Assembly (NCBI GenBank): GCA_020055645.1
Contig: CM034546.1
Location: 28,954,001-29,018,000 of the forward strand
Length of the DNA: 64,000 nucleotides
Direction of reading: 5' to 3'
Source: Tomocerus qinae
Taxonomy: Eukaryota > Arthropoda > Collembola > Entomobryomorpha > Tomoceridae
Position 1 is the first letter of the stretch, and each line of letters starts with the position of its first letter. Positions 22,774 through 35,814 of this stretch are shown piece by piece. The translations under genes were made by a program, and so were the position numbers. Below the pieces are notes generated by a model. The model was not told where the DNA came from. It ran no database searches and saw nothing but the letters and a program-made list of their open reading frames with translations.

Positions 22774-23443
22774 ATACCTTCCTAAATCAACACAGTTGTC
22801 ATATATAACAAAATTAATAACCTTATTAACATCTTAGATACATATCATTTATTTAAAAAGGCGTTAAAAACAATTACATAATAGTTTAATAATTATATAA
22901 GCAATCTTTCCGTCTTACTTATTACAATCACATATTTATTAAGTGGTGTGCAACACTGCTTTATAGGAATGTCTAATCTGTCTGTCTGACTGTCCGTCAA
23001 TCTGTCTCTCTTTTAGCACGATAACTCAAAAACGGTTTGAGATACTCAACTCAAACTTACTGTACGTGATGTAGAGATGAAAAGCAAGGTAGAGTTCGAA
23101 AATGGACAAAATCGGACTCACCCCTTGCCTGTGGGCGTGGTCCAAAAGTTTAAAATTGGTGTAACTTTTGTTATTGACGTTGTAGAACGTCATGAGATAG
23201 CTCGTTCGAAAAATTTATTCGTTAGGCCATGTCAAGGTCAAGTCACACGTGTCAAAAGGTCAAAGGTCATTGAAAAAATTCACTAGAAACGTCATGTAAC
23301 GTCAGATAATCAGTTCAAACTTTTAATGCAATTTCACACCACTTTTTTACATCCATGTGGACATGGTTTATTATTATATTGATTAGCTACTATAACGTCA
23401 TGTGTATAGTACATGTCTCACAAATAATAATTTACAAGAATGA
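22774..23443. other. Spacer between B1 and A7 (convergent ends)
   Basis: B1 and A7 end towards each other here. Most of the interval is the MITE at 22941-23344. Confidence 0.6.
22941..23344. mobile_element. MITE-like element with AAGTGGTGTG ends
   Basis: Starts AAGTGGTGTGCAA and ends with the inverted TTTCACACCACTT. Inside are a pyrimidine-rich CTGTCTGTCTGACTGTCC run, then CACGATAACTCAAAAACGG-type sequence and purine/pyrimidine blocks. A target duplication could not be fixed. The internal GTCTGTCTG plus ACGATAACTC arrangement is of a kind seen in dispersed repeats of several invertebrates (general recollection). The 69-codon open frame inside is not a gene. Confidence 0.65.
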
Positions 23444-24995
23444 TTATAAATCAAGAAGAAGAGAGATTGTATAATTAACATTAGTCGACATTAAAACTAC
23501 AATAGTACTTCTGGTGATTACACAGAATGCTCCAATTGGTATGCCAATAGGCATAAATGATGTAATTGTTTTCCTATCTACTTTTTTCATGAGTATGGAT
23601 TGCCAGTCTTGACAGAAATCTGAGGACAGAGAGTATAAGTGAGCAGATTGGATAAGTAGGACTAAGCTTTGTAAAGTTATGATAATTGAAATGTAAGGAA
23701 AGTAAAGGTAGATTGGCATTCCAAATTGATGATATAATCTGAGACTTGCATAATTGCACAAAATCCCTAATAGTGTACCTGTAGCTGTGTAAACAGGAAG
23801 GGCAAATCTAATCAAATAAATAAATCTTTGGTTGATGAGTTTTAAACAGGTGTATATGTGCTTTCCTGATATGAATTCTTGACCCGGGTCCGATCTAAAT
23901 TCTGTGGTTGATAATCTTTTATGAGTGGAAATTTTATGCAGCCAATGAAGAGTGGAATGAACGTATAGCACGTATACTATAACTAACAATGCAATATTCA
24001 TGCTCTCACAAGTTATAATATACACATGAAATGCTAACAAAATGAAAAACAAAATGATTCGAGTGCTCAGCTGAAATTCTGAAGAATTAGGAAGGGCCCA
24101 AGTGAATATATGCAACTCATCAACACATAATTTTATCGAACAGCATATTATTAGGAAGGTGGCGTAGGGTAAAACGAATTTTAACAGGTAGCTCACTGTC
24201 TTCATCCGATAGGTGGCTTCAATCTCCGCAGTGTCATCGGGAAACTTTGCTATTCAAATTACAAATATTATAAAATAATTACTATTTATAGTTTCTCTAT
24301 CTATTTATATATAACACCTCATAATGCTTGATTTTCAATAACGTTTGTTTCTGTTTTCTATTAATTAAGTTTGAGAGAAAACAAATTCAATTGTAAAGTG
24401 GATTGAAAATTGTAATAAATAGTGGTATATTTGTTTATATTCCACTTGCCAATTTAAAAATAGTTTAATAGCATGAGCATACAAAAATAAAAAATGAGCC
24501 TAATTTAATATTTGAATAGTTGTGGCTTGGCTTATATAAAGTTACATTAGCAGTTTTAGGCAAATTTTACGCATACATTTCTTAAAGTAAATAACTTTCA
24601 TTATTTTTTTGCCATATATGAAACATACCTCTGTATATTTTGTCGTGTTGAAAAAGATTGTTGAATACTTCCACAACATGTTCTGGATTAAAACAGGCCG
24701 TTACTTGAATTGACATGGAAGAGACTCCGAGGAAAATGAAAACCATGAAAATCGCCAAACTTATGATGTCCAGAAAGGAATTTTCCAAAAATATCTGAGA
24801 AATGACAACGGCAGTTGTGTAGATGGTCACAAGAGTCGTGAGAGCCAAATTGAAAAATGAGATGAGGATTTTTATCTTTTGATCAGTTAGCTTCATAATC
24901 AATTTTTCTCCGTCGTAATCCCATAAGCCACATTTTAATTTTTCGGCAACTTGAAAATATTGTTTTGCAAATTCTCTCATGGCGTTTGTTGTCAT
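23444..24995 (-). CDS. A7: family-A 7TM chemoreceptor candidate (390 aa)
   Basis: Exon 1 is 24995-24629, exon 2 is 24249-23444, with a GTATGT donor, an AATAG acceptor and a 379-bp intron. Both exons have family length and are open. Changes from consensus are LKCGLWDYDGEKL in exon 1, FQHDKIYR in place of LLYDKIYR, and STNVNYTISLLLDL at the C-terminus, making it one of the more diverged intact members. YTCLKLINQR, CQDWQSIL and FCVITRSTIVVLMS keep the family pattern. The ATG of MTTNAMREF is used; the upstream in-frame codon is GTG, not ATG. It begins the second A group (A7 to A11) beyond B1. The role as a sensory receptor is inferred. Confidence 0.75.
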
Positions 24996-26389
24996 TGTTC
25001 CAATCACTCCAGTCAGGACAGATTTTTAACCTTTCGTTATCAGCGTTCTACAATAACTATAACCCATTCGAAATAGTTAGCAAGGTTTGTTTGTCTCCTG
25101 ACTTTTAACTAATGAAATAGAGTTCGAATATGGATTCATTGAACTACAATATTATAGATAATAATGCCATATTATAAAAAATTAAGTATTATAATAATAG
25201 CTCCTAAGGAAACAATGAGAATCTAGACAATTTACAATATTTTATATACTGGCTGTGTACATATGGAACTGATAATAAATCGAATGGATATTAGTATTAT
25301 TTGATATTCTCTAGCAAATGCTTTTACATTAATGAGCTGAAAATAAAGTGTAATACCTTATATCTATATATATATACATAAAAGTTGTCATGATATTTAC
25401 TATGGGTGCTGTGTATATAGCTAAGGTACATATGGTAGCAGTAGCATAGCTCTACTTATCAATAGTAGTTGCCGTGGTCTCCCCCTGACACAAACATAAC
25501 TAAGGTAGGGCTATCTAAAGAAATGAAAATAGTGTAGATAATTAACATATACATGATTCAAAAGACAGTCGGAATTGAAAGAAGTAAAGTTAAATTCATC
25601 CTGGACATAGGCAATTCTAGTTATTGTTGAAAGTGGACGATATAAGGACGATGTATGATTTTAGTGATTTGGGAACAGTACTGGGCAAATTTACAATAGT
25701 ATGTATTACTGCCAATAATCCAATCATTCTCCGAATGAGTATTGAAATAACGAAGGAGTGGTAAAGTGCTTGGGCAATTCTGCCTCTGCTATTAAATTGC
25801 CTTGATTTCAAAACTAGCTTAAATTGTGACATGATTTTAATGTGTTGTATTACTTGGAATATAAAAACCTTTTTAATGTAAAAGCAGTATTGTATTCTAA
25901 GAACTACGGAGAAAAATATTTAAAGTTTATACACAATGCCAACTTCATGGAAATAATGTTCCGACAGATATTATCTGTTCCTAGTAGTCGAAGTAAAAGT
26001 GGAGCCAAAGTAGGTACTATATATTATTTGCAACTAAAGTATAGCCATTTCTAATACCTCGATGTCTCGTGGCCAATACTTATGAATAATTTATGAGCAG
26101 AAAAGCTTACAAGACTAAGATAATTCATCCACTACTCAGAATTTAGCAGACATTGAAGAAGGCTTTACATGGCCATTGTTTACTATTGCTCAAAGCATAT
26201 AAATGTTGAAAACATTAAAAATAGCGGCGGTAAAGGATTTGTCACAAGGAATGAAGATTTTTCATGGATGTATTTGAGTTGGTACAAGTTCAGGTGGTTT
26301 ATACCAATTTCAACTAATGACTAATAGCGGAAGAAGCTATACCTAGACAAAGTGATAAATTGGACAAAATATGCAACAACTCTAAAACA

Positions 26390-26570
26390 TTTTATCAAAA
26401 AATAAAACTATTGTGACTCTAATGATTTATGTCGTCCAATTATTGAAAATCCTTTGGGTAAGAACATATATAAGAGCTGCGTGTAAGTATGACTAGCTAT
26501 GTTACATTCACTAATAATATACTCACCGTTAATCTTTATTGTAGTTGGGCATTTACCTATTGTACTAACT
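26390..26570 (+). pseudogene. Relic of a B-family receptor exon
   Basis: TTAATCTTTATTGTAGTTGG and GCATTTACCTATTGT at about 26531-26565 match the B exon-1 stretch coding LLIFTVVGHLAIV with a few substitutions; TTGAAAATCCTTTGGGTAAG near 26443 resembles the ENPLS region that lies further along in intact genes. The pieces are out of order and heavily mutated, so this is a rearranged remnant at best. Confidence 0.45.
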
Positions 26571-26579
26571 GGATGTGCT

Positions 26580-26830
26580 GGTCCTGCCCTTGTTCAATAT
26601 GCGAGAGAATTGGGATTGCCGAATAAAAGATGAGTCGTGAGTAAAAGGAAATAATGCAAAATGAACTCTATGAATTATGGAATGACTCAGGAGAACTTTT
26701 TATTAGACTGAATATTCTCTAGCTTAGGTTTAAGGATTGTTAGAAAGGAAGTTGCAGACACAAAAGTTGGAAGGAGACTGAAGAGTCTTGGCTCAGGAGG
26801 TGAGAGGTGAGCACGATCCCTTACATTACT
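26580..26830. repeat. Interspersed repeat, copy 2
   Basis: Second copy of the repeat at 3710-3960 in the same orientation, with several small gaps. It shares CCTTGTTCAATNTNCGAGAG, TTATGGAATGACTCA and GAGAGGTGAGC. It abuts the B relic on its left side. Confidence 0.6.
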
Positions 26831-26966
26831 TCAACTTTTGTAAAGATATGTACATTTAGGAAAGCAGACATTTTATTATTATTTTGTCTTCTATTAAGTA
26901 GTAGTCATATAACATTGGTTGTCCAATCCTAATGCAGGAAGTATTATTTTCATAAAAATGACATTG

Positions 26967-28511
26967 TTAATTAAGAAGGAGAGTGATGGTATAATTAACA
27001 ATATTCGACATTAATGCCACAATAGTACTTCTAGTGATTACACAGAACATGCCCATACGTATGCCGATTGGCATAAAAGATGTGATTGTTTTTCTATCCA
27101 CTTCATTTGGGAGTATGAAATGCCAATCATGAATGAAATCTGAGGACAGGGAATATATGTAGCCAGATTGGGTCATTAGGCCGATTTGTTGCATTATTGT
27201 GGTAACCGAATTGTAAGGGAAGAAAAGGTAGATGGGCATTCCAAATTGATGATACATTCTAAGGGTTGCAAAGTTACTTAAAATCACCGATAGTGCACCT
27301 GTAGCTGTGTAAACAGGAAGGACAAATCTAATTAAATACATAGCTCTGTTGTTCATGAGTCTTAGACAGGTGTACGTATGCTTTCTTGATACGAATTCTT
27401 GATGCACTTCAGATTTTAACTCTGAAGATGATGATCTTTTGCGGATAGAAATTTTACGTAGCCAATGAAGAGTAGAATGTACGTAAAGCACTGTCATCAT
27501 AATTACAAACAAAATATTCATGCTCTGAAAAGTAATAATATAGATATGGAATACAGACAAAATGAAAATGGAGATAATTTTAGTGCTGACAGACAATTCT
27601 GAAGGATTGGGAAGCGCCCAAGCAAATATGTGGAAATTGTCAGCAGATAATTTTATTGAACAGCCTATTATTAGAAAGGTGATATTGCGGGGAGCAAATT
27701 TTAATATGATGCCCAAAGTCTTCATACAATATGTTCCTTCAATTAGTGCTGTGTCATCAGGAAACTTTGCTACAGAAATCACAAATATTATACATTGTAA
27801 AAATACTATTTCTATTTTTAGGTTCGTGCACTATCACTGAAAGAACAAGAGCAGAAATAGTGAACGGCTTGGAGCCAGCGGCTAAAGTTCTTACAAAACT
27901 TTCCCCAGAATTCTTAATTACATCATTTAGTTATAAAATTCTAGAATTAATTACCCTTTCCCCAAAATAATTAGTGTAATTAAAAGTGTGAGTATATATA
28001 AATTTAATCATGTTTAAATCGTTTATAATAAATAGGTGAACCTTTTTTACTTTTTTATAATTTTAACTTTTAACAGCATACTGCATTTGTTGAATAAAAT
28101 AATAATAAAAATAAAAAGGAAATTTAGAAAACGAAGAGACTCACCTCTGTATATTTTGTCGTACAGCAGAAGATTGTTGATTACTTTTACAACGTCTTCT
28201 GGATTAAGACACGCCGTTACTTGAATCGACATGCAAGAAACCCCGATGAAAATGAAAATTAGAAAAATGGAAAGGCTTGTGATGTTTAGAAACGGATTTT
28301 CCAAAAATATCTGAGAAATTATGACAGCGATTGTGTAGAAGGTCACAAAAGTCGTGACAGCCAAATTAAAATAAGATAAAATGACTTTTATCTTCTGATC
28401 AGTTTTCTTCATGACCAAATTTTTCTCATCGTAATCCCAAAGGCCAAATTTTATTTTTTCCGCGATTTGGAAATACTGTTTTATAAACTCTCTCATGGCG
28501 TTGGTTGTCAT
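26967..28511 (-). CDS. A8: family-A 7TM chemoreceptor candidate (389 aa)
   Basis: Exon 1 is 28511-28145 and exon 2 is 27769-26967; donor GTGAGT, acceptor TTCTGTAG, intron 375 bp. The open frame of exon 2 continues through AKFPDDTALIEGTYCMKTLG to the acceptor, which supports the splice prediction directly. Exon 1 reads FGLWDYDEKNLVMKKTDQ, and the C-terminus keeps GMFCVITRSTIVALMSN and NYTITLLLN. It shares FAWALPNPSEL and YNSVT(T/I)(I/L)MQQIGLMTQ with A9, A10 and A11 and forms a recent subgroup with them. No lesions are seen. As with the others, the receptor role rests on 7TM architecture and array context. Confidence 0.77.
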
Positions 28512-29926
28512 TTTTCCAATCAATCTGGTATACTCTGAATTACTCTGATTAAATTAGACTTTCAACTTTTCGTATCCGCTAAATCAAAATAAGTAGCAAA
28601 TAGATTTGGAATTTTCTGTCTGAATGAAAAAACTCGGTATTCTGATTCCTTATAAATCCCTCTAATTGAGCTCAATTTTTAACTTACTAAACATAAATAT
28701 AAAGTAAAATAGGAGATGTATTTACTATACTTTTCCCCTTTTAAATATTGCCCGCAATGCAGAACTGAAGAAAGCAATGTCAATCTATGCAATATAAAAT
28801 ATTTTAAATAGTGTCTCGATGTATATATGTACATATGTGACTCATATACAAATAAATAGGATCAATATACAGTATTACTTTCTATCTTATAAGCGCTTGT
28901 AAATTGATGAACAGAAAACTTCTTATACCTATAGTTGCATGTATTACTTTCTAAGTATAAGTAATATAACAGATATTGCCAAACGGTTAAACACGCTTTT
29001 GGTTCAGCCCACTGCAAGTATTATTTATATTCTCATATACCTCTGTAGATTGTAGATATAGACATATAGACAAACTTCTATAGATATAGAAAATTATTTC
29101 GTCCTGCTGGATTAAATTTATTTCGCTTTGAACAAAATTTATTAGATGATTTATACATTCGTTTGGCAAATGGAATAGACTCCATTCAGATTTTATTGTG
29201 TGGAATGAGGCTATTTAATGTGAAAAATAATGTGTATCGAGCTTGAATAAATTTCATGTACAAAACAAAAAGTGGATTGGTGTTTATTCATTACTTAAAT
29301 TAAGCTCATTATACTTGTTGCCAACAATAAACATCGAAAGTTCCAGCTTGGGATTTTCTGCCTTTGCTAATAAATTGCCTCTTGACTTCATAACCAATTA
29401 CTGAGCTTTAGTCATTTTATTTACAATCTACCCATAAGGAATGTAATTGGAAGAAAGCTTAAACATGTCTATTGTTCAACCCATTTATTTTAACTTTTGC
29501 TAAGGTATACATGTGGGAAAGCAGAACTTCATTATTTTTCCTTCTTTTACGTAGTAGGCATATAAATATATATATACAGCCTTATAATATGGGTAGTTTA
29601 GTCTGACTTATATAGTCTATAGTGAATATTATGATTTTTGTTGACTTCTTATGAACTATGGCAATGTCCTTCAACGTACATAAAGGTCACTTTAGATAAT
29701 AGGAACACAAATTAATGTTATAATAAACAGTTTCAGGGTTATAATAATTTGTTGGCTAATACTTAAGTCTATTTATTTGGTAGTTTCAGTAAATAAAACC
29801 GAAATAAATTTATCAATTATATTTATGAATAATGTGTTAAAATATCGGTAGGATTCAAATTTCGATAGTTTCAGGATAATAATTCCAAACTTAGTCAAAA
29901 AATATTCATGACTGGTCATGAAGATG
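28512..29926. other. Spacer between A9 and A8
   Basis: No gene or bounded repeat is seen. The A8 upstream block (CAATGTCAATCTATGCAATA, TATTTTAAATAGTG) lies at 28776-28815. The remainder is duplicated spacer DNA related to 32400-32600 and 37700-38200. Confidence 0.55.
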
Positions 29927-31499
29927 TTATTTTAAACTAAGAAGGAGGGTGATGGTATAATTAGCAATATTAAACATCAATGCCACAACAGTAGCTCTGG
30001 TGATTACACAGAACATACCTACACGTATCCAAAATGGCATAAAAGATGTGATTGTTTTTCTATCTACTTTACTTGGAAGAATGGAATGCCAATCATGACA
30101 GAAATCTGATGACAGAGAATATATGTAGCCAGATTGGGTCATTAGGCCGATTTGTTGCATTAATATGGTAACCGAATTATAAGGGAAGAAAAGGTAGATG
30201 GGCATTCCAAATTCACGATACATTCTAAGGGTTGCAAAATTACATAAAATCACCGATAGTGTACCTGAAGCTGTGTAAGCAGGAAGGATAAATCTAATTA
30301 AATACATAACTCTTTGGTTCATGAGTCTTAGACAGGTGTACATATGCTTTCCTGATGCGAATTCTTGCCCCAGTTTAGATCTAAACTCTGAAGATGACGA
30401 TCTTTTGCGGATAGAAATTTTACGTAGCCAATGAAAAGTGGAATGTACATATAGCACTGTTATCATAACTACAAACAAAACATTAATGCTCTCACAAGTA
30501 ATAATATACATATGGAATACAGACAAAATGGAAAAGTAGATAATTTTAGTGCTGAGAGATAATTCTGAAGGATTGGGAAGCGCCCATGCGAATATGTGGA
30601 ACTCTTCAACAGATAATTTTATCGAACTGCCTATTATTAGAAAGATGATATTTCGTGGAGCAAATTTTAAAACGATGCCCAATGTCTTCATCCAATAGGT
30701 TGCTTCAATCATTGCAGCGTCATCAGGAAACTTTGCTATAGAAATTACAAATACTATTATATATTTTCTATTTGTATGTTCTCCATCTTAGTGTAATACT
30801 ATCTTAAAAAGAACAAGAGCGGAAATAGTGGACGGTTTGAAGCTTGCGGCTAAAACTTTTACTCCTGTTCCAAAATCACAGGAAATAATATTTCCTCAAA
30901 ATTATTACACATCATTTTATAGTAAAACTCTAGAAATGTTCACCCTGTCTTCCAAATGAGTGGTCTGCTTATACAATTAAAAATAAGAGTAAATATAAAG
31001 TTAATATTTCCAATTTAAATCTTTATAAATTTACCGGGATTTCTTAGGTATTACTGTACTACATTTTTACAGTACATAGCTTATTCTATTTTTTCGACAC
31101 TTTATACATTGAAATCATAGATAAAAACTCACCTCTGCATACTTTGTCGTACAGGAGAAGATTGTTGAATACTTCTACAACGTCTTCTGAGTTAAGGCAC
31201 GTCATTATTTGAATTGTCATGGAAGAGACTCCGAGGAAAATGAAAATCAAGAACATCGCCAAGCTTGTGATGTTTAGAAACGAATTTTCCAAAAATATCT
31301 GGGAAATCACGACGGCAGTTGTGTAGAAGGTCACAAGAGTTGTAAGGGCCACATTAAAATATGTAACAATGATTTTTATCTTGTGGTCTGATTTCCTCAT
31401 GACCAATTTCTTTGCATCGTAATCCCATAGACCAAATTTTATTGTTTCCGCGATTTGAAAATATTCTTTCACTAACTCTCTCATAGCGTTGGTTGTCAT
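29927..31499 (-). CDS. A9: family-A 7TM chemoreceptor candidate (391 aa)
   Basis: Exon 1 is 31499-31133 and exon 2 is 30735-29927 (809 nt, two codons longer than the usual 803 because it ends LLLSLK). Donor GTGAGT, acceptor TTCTATAG, intron 397 bp. The start MTTNAMRELVKEYF is the first ATG; the codon three before it, ATG-like in frame elsewhere, is absent here, which supports the MTT start for the whole family. The conserved KIYR is KVCR. Exon 2 has FAWALPNPSEL, YTCLRLMNQR, CHDWHSILP, MFCVITRATVVALMFN. A11 is its closest relative. Intact, with seven hydrophobic segments; likely a chemoreceptor. Confidence 0.77.
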
Positions 31500-34275
31500 T
31501 TTTCCAATTAATATGGCTTAAACTGACTGACTAATATTACTTTCAACTTTCAGTTTTCAATGTTATACTAGATATTAATTTGCATATTAGAGTTGTCTGT
31601 CTAAAATGAATTAATGAAATCAAACTTGGGATTCTGTTTCCTTACAAATCCCTCTAATTGAGAGACAAATTTTAGCTTAGTAAATATAAATAGAAAATAA
31701 AATATGAGTTGCCATTACTATACTATTGTCCTTTTAAATATTGTTCACAATCCAGAAGCGAAGAAAACAATGTCAATCTAGACAATTTAAAATATTTTAA
31801 ATTGTGGCTTTATGTATACATGTATATTTGTGACTTATAAATAACGTTGATAAAGCAGATACTACTTCATTTAATTTCTATAAATGCTTGAAAATTGACG
31901 ATGAAAGCATCTTATACATATAGTTAGGCATTATTTCTCGTATAATTAAGATAACATAAATTGGCAAATACTTTAACATGCTTTTGGTTTAGCCCATTAC
32001 AACATTAATCTATTTTCTAATATACCTATAGATATAGAAAATACTAGTGAAGGAATGGCAGTTCTGGACCATACTCATTCTACACGGTATACATTTCCCT
32101 AATAGTCAACAGCTGAAATTAACTTTTGAGTTGACAGTAAGGCAATTTATATTGTTATCATGCGTGAATAAATTTATCAACCTATCTTATATATGTGTAA
32201 GTCTGGTATGAAGAAATCTGATACTATTCATCAAGATGTTAGTTTTAATTATTAAGTAGTGGACGATGTATAATTTTAGTTATTTGGGAACAGTTTTTTA
32301 ACTTATTATTTCAACTATTCTATGTATGTAAATACTATTCCTATATTCTTTGCAAATAAATACAATTATTATCTATAATGTGTTTGTGTCTTACAGTAAA
32401 TAACTCCTGCATGAATAAATTATTATCTGTATGCCTTGACTGGCCTTTTATTTAGAATCCACACATAAGGAATGTATAATTGGAAGAAAGCTTAAACATG
32501 TCTATCGTTCAACCCATTTATTTCATCTTTTGCAAAGGTATACATGAGGGAATACAGAACTTTATTATTTTGTCTTCCTTTACGTAGTAGGCATCTTCTA
32601 TAATATAAACGTCATCGAAATGTATGTTGTATGTTTGTGTGTACGGATGTTGTAATGTTATGAATGTTACTACTCGGCCACCGTACCGTTATTTCAAAAT
32701 GTATTAACAACACCATTTGATTTATTTGCAAAAGATGCTAAATTCCATCCAGATAGAACTTGGTTTTATGCATACACGCTTGCGCGGTGATAAAATTATG
32801 AAAGTCACTGTTGTGAGACGTGGTAGTTGAAATTCTTCCTTTCAAATTTAATATACCGTGCCGTGACCTTATTTTATACGCAGGAAAGTTTAAAATTTGG
32901 CTATTCACATTAAAACTATATTTTTTTCAATTCGCAAATCGAGATGAAGTGGTAAACAATTTTTTTATTTCAAATGTTTACGTTTTGAATCTGCCACTTA
33001 TGTGTTATAGAGATTTGTTATCATAAAATTATGACTTCTAATAAGACGTCACAAATCGTGATGATGATAGGATTAGGAAGAGTATAAGTAGCCCTTAAAA
33101 AGTTTAGGTGGGTGAATATTTATGAATATAGAATATTTCTTTAATGTGATTCCATTTTCGTAGGTCATAGTCATGAATGTCATGGAAGTTGACATTTTCC
33201 TTGCATTGACACTATACAACTGTAGTATATGTAATTAGTTATTCCAAATCAAAAAAACAAAATTTTCTAAAACTTCAGCGTATTAGGACCAAGGGCCAAT
33301 ATTTTTGTGTTGGAATTTTATTGTGACTATCGGTACTTACTCTGGTCACCCATTATGGTCACATTTTTGACTTGGGGTATAATGTTAGGTCTACGTTACT
33401 CTGACTCATCATTATGCATACTGCCAAGCTTAGATGTAAGCATCCCATCCATTATATCCAACATCCCCATCCAGGTGTATGAATAGGCTGAAAGGGATGT
33501 GTTGGTGATGGCTGTAATGGTACTTTATTTGGAAACTTGGGATTGGCTATATTAGATGGATTACTTTATTTAAATATTGGTGGTGGGCTGGATAAGATGT
33601 TGATCTTTTCTTGGGTGTTTGGTGATGATGGGATGGATGGGGTTGGATGTTCCATCTTTTGCATTGGATGGGATGTTTACCAACAACTTACATCTATGCT
33701 GCCAAGTGTTATTTTGTTTTATCCGACTAAGCAAATAAACTGCTTCCCCTCACGCACCAGGTGGGTGAGGGAAAGAAGTTTCTGAAATACATTCTATCTA
33801 TCCATCTTACAATATTGCCCCGGAATACACACTAGCTTTATTTATAACAGGGCCTGGGCCCTGTGACCGGCTAGTAATAATATAATAAATAACTTAACAA
33901 TATAGGTAGCCTAGTCTGACTTATATAGTATATAGTGAATATTATGATTTTCGTTGATTTCCTATAATTTATAGCGATGTCCTTTTACGTAAACATATTT
34001 ATACGAGCGCAGTGTCGGTAAATAAAACAAAAAGGAATATGTTAAAATATAGGTAATAGGAATATCAATACTTGTAGAATAATAAATCCATAACTTATAG
34101 TCAACATATTAATATTCTAATATACTTGCCATCAATGCTCAAAGAAAAACATGAATGTTCCATTTATCTATTACTTTTATTAATGACTATTCCCAGGCAA
34201 AAATTTGTCACATTTAATGGGTCATTGGTTTTCTTAATACATGAAATCTTATACTATTCATGAAGATTTTACTTT
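31500..34275. other. Spacer between A10 and A9
   Basis: No gene is seen. The A9 upstream block is at 31767-31810. A purine-rich tract with GATGGGATGGATGGGGTTGG is at 33630-33650. Two short hairpins follow: CCCTCAC / GTGAGGG near 33746-33772 and ACAGGGC / GCCCTGT near 33847-33864. The open frames at 32820-33026 and 33537-33785 show no family resemblance. Confidence 0.5.
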
Positions 34276-35814
34276 TTAACTAAGAAGGAGGGTTATGGTG
34301 TAATTAGCAATATTATACATCAATGCCACAACAGTAGCTCTGGTAATTACACAGAACATCCCTACACGTATCCCAAATGGCATAAAAGATGAGATTGTTT
34401 TTCTATCTACTTTACTTGGTAGTATGGAATGCCAATCATGACAGAAATCTGATGACAGGGAATATATGTAGCCAGATTGGGTCATTAGGCCGATTTGTTG
34501 CATTAGTACGGTAACCGAATTGTAAGGGAAGAAAAGGTAGATTGGCATTCCAAATTGATGATACATTCTAAGGGTTGCAAAATTACATAAAATCACCGAT
34601 ATTGTACCTGTAGTTATGCTAACAGGAAGGACAAATCTATTTAAATACATAGCTCTTTGGTTCATAATCCTTAGGCAGGTGTACATCTGCTTTCCTGAAA
34701 CGAACTCTTGATTCAGTTTAGATCTAAACTCTGAAAATGATAATCTTTTACGGATAGAAATTTTACGTAGCCAATGAAAAGTGGAATGTACGTATAGTAC
34801 TGTTAGCATAACTACAAACACAATATTCATGCACATACAAGTAAAAATATACATATGGAATACAGACAAAATGAAAAAGTAGATTATTTTAGTGCTGAGA
34901 GATAATTCTGAAGGGTTTGGAAGCGCCCAAGCGAATATATGTAACTCGTCAATAGATAACTTTATCGAACATCCTATTATTAGAAAGGCTAGGTTGCGGA
35001 GAGCAAATTTTAATATGAGGCCCAATGTCTTCATCCAATATGTTTCTTCAATCACTGAAGTGTCATCAGGGAACTTTGCTGCAGAAATTACAAATATTAG
35101 TTTCTATTTATCATTTGCAGTTTATCTTTATTAGTGCACTCTCTTAAAAAGAACGGAAAGAGTGGTCGGTTTGGATCTTGAGGCTAAAGGTCTGTTTCAA
35201 ACACTACCGATATATTTTTATAATAAAATTATATATATGATCACCATGCCAAACCCAATTGATTGGCTTATACAATTGAACGGGTATATTTAATCTGTAT
35301 TTTTAAATTGTAGTTTATAAAAAGGTTTAACTAAATTAAGGTCAAATTTACAAACATAATTGTAGGTATTCATATTACATTTTTTGAAATAAATATTTTT
35401 TATTTATTTTTCTTAATCATGTATATTTTTTAACAATAGAGACTTACCTCTGTATATTTTGTCGTACAGGAAAAGATTGTTGAATACTTTTACAACGTCT
35501 TCTGAGTCAAGGCACGACGTTATTTGAATTGACAAGGAAGATACCCCAATGCAAATGAAAACCAGAAAAATGGCAAGGGTTGTGATGTTTAGAAACGGAT
35601 TTTTCAAAAATATCTGAGAAATTACAACGGCGAATGTATGGAAGGTCACAAGAGTTGTGACGGCCAAATTGAAATACGAGATGAGAATTTTTATCTTCTG
35701 CTCAGTTTTCCTCATGGCCAATTTCTTTACATCGTAATCCCATAAACCAAATTTTATTATTTCCGCGATTTGAAAATATTGTTTCACAAACTCTCGCATG
35801 GCGTTCGTTGTCAT
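34276..35814 (-). CDS. A10: family-A 7TM chemoreceptor candidate (389 aa)
   Basis: Exon 1 is 35814-35448 and exon 2 is 35078-34276; donor GTAAGT, acceptor TTCTGCAG, intron 369 bp. Exon 1 reads FGLWDYDVKKLAMRKTEQ, then helices over KILISYFNLAVTTLVTF and LAIFLVFICIGVSSLSI. Exon 2 begins AKFPDDTSVIEETYWMKTLG and holds FHMYIFTCMCMNIVFV, YTCLRIMNQR, CHDWHSILPSKVDRKT, MFCVITRATVVALMYN and NYTITLLLS. Intact and close to A8, A9 and A11. The likely role is a ligand-gated or otherwise coupled receptor in the sensory membrane, by analogy with GRs; direct evidence is lacking. Confidence 0.77.

Larger units (their letters stand above)
24996..26966. other. Spacer between A8 and A7 with B relics
   Basis: No intact gene is seen. 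The A7 upstream block is near 25210-25250, weak relics of a B gene at about 26390-26570, and the second copy of an interspersed repeat at 26580-26830. Confidence 0.55.

Noticed and set aside
33537-33785. 82-codon frame in a G-rich tract
   Set aside because: Its residues follow from the GATGGGATGG repeats; no start context, splice sites or similar frame in the paralogous spacers.
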